In this document: piece after piece, positions 61,350-64,000 of the stretch
Position numbering within the stretch: the first letter of the stretch is position 1
How the letters are laid out: each line of letters starts with the position of its first letter
Assembly: GCF_000374365.1 (NCBI RefSeq)
Contig: NZ_KB894132.1
Location: 1-64,000, forward strand
Direction: 5' to 3'
Source of the DNA: Bacteroides gallinarum DSM 18171 = JCM 13658
GTDB lineage: Bacteria; Bacteroidota; Bacteroidia; Bacteroidales; Bacteroidaceae
Length of the DNA: 64,000 nt
Notes under the pieces: model-generated
Told to the model about the DNA's origin: nothing
Seen by the model: the letters and a program-made list of their open reading frames with translations, nothing else
Database searches by the model: none
Translations under genes and position numbers: made by a program

Positions 61350-64000
61350 ATGTCTGTTAGATTAAATAAAGTATGTAGAGAGCTTAATATAGGATTCCAA
61401 ACAATAAGTGAATTCTTATCAAGCAAGGGCTTTGAAATAGAGCTTAACCCTAACTTCAAACTTACTGACGAACAAGCATCTCTTGTTTACAGGCATTTTA
61501 GCGACAAGGAATATATACCTCGTCCTAAACCAATTTTACCAATAAACAACGGTTCATCTTCAGATATCACTAAAATATCCCCACTTGAAGATTTTGATTG
61601 GGAGCAATATGAAGTGTCTTTGACAGAGGAATCATCAGAAGACACTTCATCCTCTTCTTTTTTTCAAAAACATGATATAGTTAGTGCGATAGTTATTGCT
61701 CTTAATAGAAGGGAGATTGTCGTAAATCTAGGTTATAAGATAGACGCAATTATTCCTGCAAGTGAGTTAAGATATAATCCAGACCTAAAGGTTGGTGATC
61801 AAATTGATGTCTATATTGAGGAAAATGGAAATAACCATGGACAGTTTGTGGTCTCACATAGAAAGGCGAGATTAAGCAAAGCATGGGATAAGATAAATGA
61901 AGTATTTAATAGCAACGAGACCATTAAAGTCTATGTAAAAAGCCGCACTAAAGGCGGTCTGATTGTGGAAGCATTGGGTATGGAGGCATTCCTTCCCGGT
62001 TCCCAGATAGATATCGTTAAGGTGTTTGACTATGATAGCTATATCGGGAAGACTCTCGATGTAAAAGTTATCAAAATCAATACTGAATACAAGAACGTAG
62101 TTGTCAGTCATAAAGAGGTTGTTTCTGAGAATCTGCAGAAAAGGTCAACGGACAAGACTTTGCTAAAAGATATTTGGCAGAAGCACACAGAAGTTCAAGA
62201 ACACATATTACGTCAAAGAACTGAACCTATCAGTATTGTCCCTTCATTGACAACCATCGTCAACGAAAAACTTCATGTCAGAATAGACACTTCGGACAAT
62301 ACAGATTTCCTGAAGTCGAGAATTATGGATTCTCTTGGCATCTCTGATCAGGATTGCCATTTTGATGATGGCTATGTTTTTGCTCCGTATAAAAACTGGA
62401 GCAAATTAGATGAGCGCGAGAAATCCAGAATCAGCACACAGGCAAACAAGGAATATATTTCTTTCTCTTATTATCCAGTAATTGACGGCAAGATAACTGA
62501 TAGCAAAGCTCAGTTTACCGGTGTCAGAGAATTACTTGATAAACTGGAAATCGAATACGATTTTGATAAGAAGCGACGTTTGCAAATTTCAATCAACGAA
62601 CTTCAACGTCTTAAAGACAATGAAGATTTCCAGAATTTACAGGTTTCACTTCCTGATGAAGCATCTGCTATTATACAGACATATCCAAGTATATTGTACT
62701 ACTTGGAAAGAGTGTGTCCAAATCATAATTTCAAGAATATCGAAGTATTTAAAGATACCTCTCAACTATTAGGCGGAGTTTCAATAAACAAGCAGCTTGT
62801 TGTCGAAGGAGGCTTCTTTAACAAGGATACGCTCACTCAGTTGGAAGAATTGTTCGAGCTTAGAATGTGCAAACTGGAATATGAGTTTAAGATAGACAAA
62901 TCCGCCATTGGTCAATATGACTGGAAGAAGAACAAGTTTGGACTTCCTATATCTGAACAAGGTACGATTCTATTCCGGAAGAATGTGAAGCTTTCGGTTA
63001 CCGACATCTTTGAAGATGATGATATCGACGTTTTAGATGAAAGTCAGGAGGAGCCCCCAATATATACCGACTCCTTAGCTTTTAACAGTCAAGATACTAC
63101 AGATATACACTTCGAGTACACTTTGGACTGCCAAATCATAAACCGGATATTTGGAAAGGGGAATTATAGAGTTATCCCTCGTTTCTTCTATAAGTACAAA
63201 GAAAACAGAAACTGGGCAACTACAGAGGAATTAGACCGTTTCAATGATCAGATACATACCGAACTTAAAGGGAAAGTCGGTATTGAGAAGAATGGCTCTT
63301 CAATTGGTATTGACTTCAAGTGGAAAGAAAATAGCTTGCCAGAGATTCTTACCCAACTCAGTAGAGAATACGGATTCATAGACTTTGGTCTATTCAAGAA
63401 GGGTCATAAATGCAACTTTGATATTAAGTACAAAAAAGCGGAGCTTACAAACATCATGGAAGAACTGCATGATTCATTTGATAAGCTTAATGTGGAACTA
63501 GTAAAGAAAGGTACCGAACTTTCGTTCTTTAGGGAATTTGACAATCTTGAAGAACTTATAGCATTCAGACCACAACTTCAAAATAAGCTCAATTCATTTG
63601 ACGCAAACCGCTACAAGTGTATAATCAACGACATACCTGCAGGCTACGTCAAGTTATTATACTATTACGACAAGAAGAGCCATGATGAGGAAAGAGTCGA
63701 TGCTATAAGGGAATTGAAAGGCGCAGATTTCTCTATTGGTGATTTACCAATCGGTAAGCTGATTCGAATTTCCAACTATCCTGAAATCGTTATTGATATA
63801 TCGGGTGATAATTATGAGGTCACAAAACAGTTGATAGAAGAAACCCAGGTGTCTTCTATTACACCTGATTTGTCTGGTGATCTTGAAAAGCTTGCCCGTC
63901 TTAAAGAATCATTGAATAGAATCGTCCAAGGACGAGATGTTGAAAATGTTTCTTTAGGTGATTTTATCTTTGATGCCTCAAAAGCAGGAGGAATCAAAGA
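61350..64000 (+). CDS. giant protein with IF2-N-like and ribosomal-S1-like domains, open at window edge
   Basis: At least 883 residues, no stop before 64000. Residues 1-55 (MSVRLNKVCRELNIGFQTIS) closely follow the N-terminal domain of Bacteroides IF-2-like proteins. Residues 108-172 (YKIDAIIPASELRYNPDLKV) and 185-256 (KSRTKGGLIVEALGMEAFLP) are two S1 domains that resemble consecutive repeats of Bacteroides ribosomal protein S1 (SRTKGG, GxEAFLPGSQID, VVSHK). The next 600 residues are unfamiliar, beta/alpha mixed, with an acidic stretch near 560 (FEDDDIDVLDESQEEPP). No ATPase motif is visible so far. It begins 8 nt after the macro-like gene and is part of the operon. Its effector part should lie to the right. 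Confidence 0.72.
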   Translation, partial: MSVRLNKVCRELNIGFQTISEFLSSKGFEIELNPNFKLTDEQASLVYRHFSDKEYIPRPKPILPINNGSSSDITKISPLEDFDWEQYEVSLTEESSEDTSSSSFFQKHDIVSAIVIALNRREIVVNLGYKIDAIIPASELRYNPDLKVGDQIDVYIEENGNNHGQFVVSHRKARLSKAWDKINEVFNSNETIKVYVKSRTKGGLIVEALGMEAFLPGSQIDIVKVFDYDSYIGKTLDVKVIKINTEYKNVVVSHKEVVSENLQKRSTDKTLLKDIWQKHTEVQEHILRQRTEPISIVPSLTTIVNEKLHVRIDTSDNTDFLKSRIMDSLGISDQDCHFDDGYVFAPYKNWSKLDEREKSRISTQANKEYISFSYYPVIDGKITDSKAQFTGVRELLDKLEIEYDFDKKRRLQISINELQRLKDNEDFQNLQVSLPDEASAIIQTYPSILYYLERVCPNHNFKNIEVFKDTSQLLGGVSINKQLVVEGGFFNKDTLTQLEELFELRMCKLEYEFKIDKSAIGQYDWKKNKFGLPISEQGTILFRKNVKLSVTDIFEDDDIDVLDESQEEPPIYTDSLAFNSQDTTDIHFEYTLDCQIINRIFGKGNYRVIPRFFYKYKENRNWATTEELDRFNDQIHTELKGKVGIEKNGSSIGIDFKWKENSLPEILTQLSREYGFIDFGLFKKGHKCNFDIKYKKAELTNIMEELHDSFDKLNVELVKKGTELSFFREFDNLEELIAFRPQLQNKLNSFDANRYKCIINDIPAGYVKLLYYYDKKSHDEERVDAIRELKGADFSIGDLPIGKLIRISNYPEIVIDISGDNYEVTKQLIEETQVSSITPDLSGDLEKLARLKESLNRIVQGRDVENVSLGDFIFDASKAGGIK

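Larger units (their letters stand above)
14286..64000. mobile_element. integrative conjugative element, left end to window edge (right end not seen)
   Basis: From just after mnmE the sequence changes to lower GC and carries an ordered ICE: HTH protein plus tyrosine integrase (14600-17394), regulators and a RepA-like ATPase/primase pair (17535-22326), a Bacteroides-type conjugation operon (22605-48031) and cargo (48108 onward). The exact left border is not proven; it lies between 14268 and about 14570. No copy of the mnmE 3' end was found again inside the window, so the right end should be further along. A second element is nested within it at 25683-34626. No relaxase belonging to this outer element is visible. 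Confidence 0.8.

Overview
The window looks like a Bacteroidales chromosome, probably Bacteroides or Parabacteroides. The MnmE sequence, Bacteroides-type Tra genes (TraE, F, G, J, K, L, M, N, O), GH28 polygalacturonase, RluA with a long N-terminal extension and TAnnTTTG-type promoter boxes all fit that group. The genus is inferred from family resemblance only.

Region 1 (1-14285) is ordinary, fairly GC-rich chromosome. It holds a GH28 enzyme, a TIGR01777 epimerase fused to a lipocalin, a VOC protein, a double GNAT acetyltransferase, an RluA-type pseudouridine synthase, small envelope and hypothetical proteins, a 14-copy semi-palindromic repeat array (7750-8060), a zinc MDR dehydrogenase, a SpoU/TrmH methyltransferase, two small conserved proteins and mnmE.

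Region 2 (from just after mnmE to beyond 64000) is an AT-richer integrative conjugative element (ICE). Its left end carries a protein with seven tandem helix-turn-helix modules next to a tyrosine integrase, then regulators, a RepA-like ATPase and a primase. The transfer operon follows (22605-48031: membrane proteins, the TraG/VirB4 ATPase, TraJ to TraO, the coupling protein and a lysozyme). No relaxase of the ICE's own was seen, and its right end lies outside the window.

Region 3 (25683-34626) is a second, nested element of 8.9 kb inserted exactly in the TraG Walker A coding sequence. It is flanked by a 9-bp direct repeat, TTCCACATG, and removing one copy plus the element restores an intact 852-residue TraG. 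It carries its own HTH protein and integrase (homologues of the ICE pair), a MobV-type relaxase behind a GC-rich hairpin array that may be its oriT, and a low-GC cargo block of four unfamiliar genes (NERD protein, duplicated-domain membrane protein, FGKYKGK-repeat protein, lipoprotein).

Region 4 (48108-64000) is ICE cargo and looks like a defence locus. A peptidyl-arginine/agmatine deiminase-like gene, broken by one in-frame TGA, faces a divergent Xre regulator across a cluster of AGTACT sites. The regulator heads a co-directional set: SNF2/RapA-type helicase, large Eco57I/PglX-like adenine methyltransferase (split by an apparent one-base loss in an A run), SIR2 NADase-like protein, macro-domain-like protein, and a giant gene open at the window edge whose N-terminus combines an IF2-N-like domain with two S1 domains resembling Bacteroides ribosomal protein S1. 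The helicase-methyltransferase pair recalls DISARM class 1, but the SIR2, macro-like and S1 proteins do not match a system I can name. This locus and the reversible-looking interruption of traG are the most interesting parts of the window.
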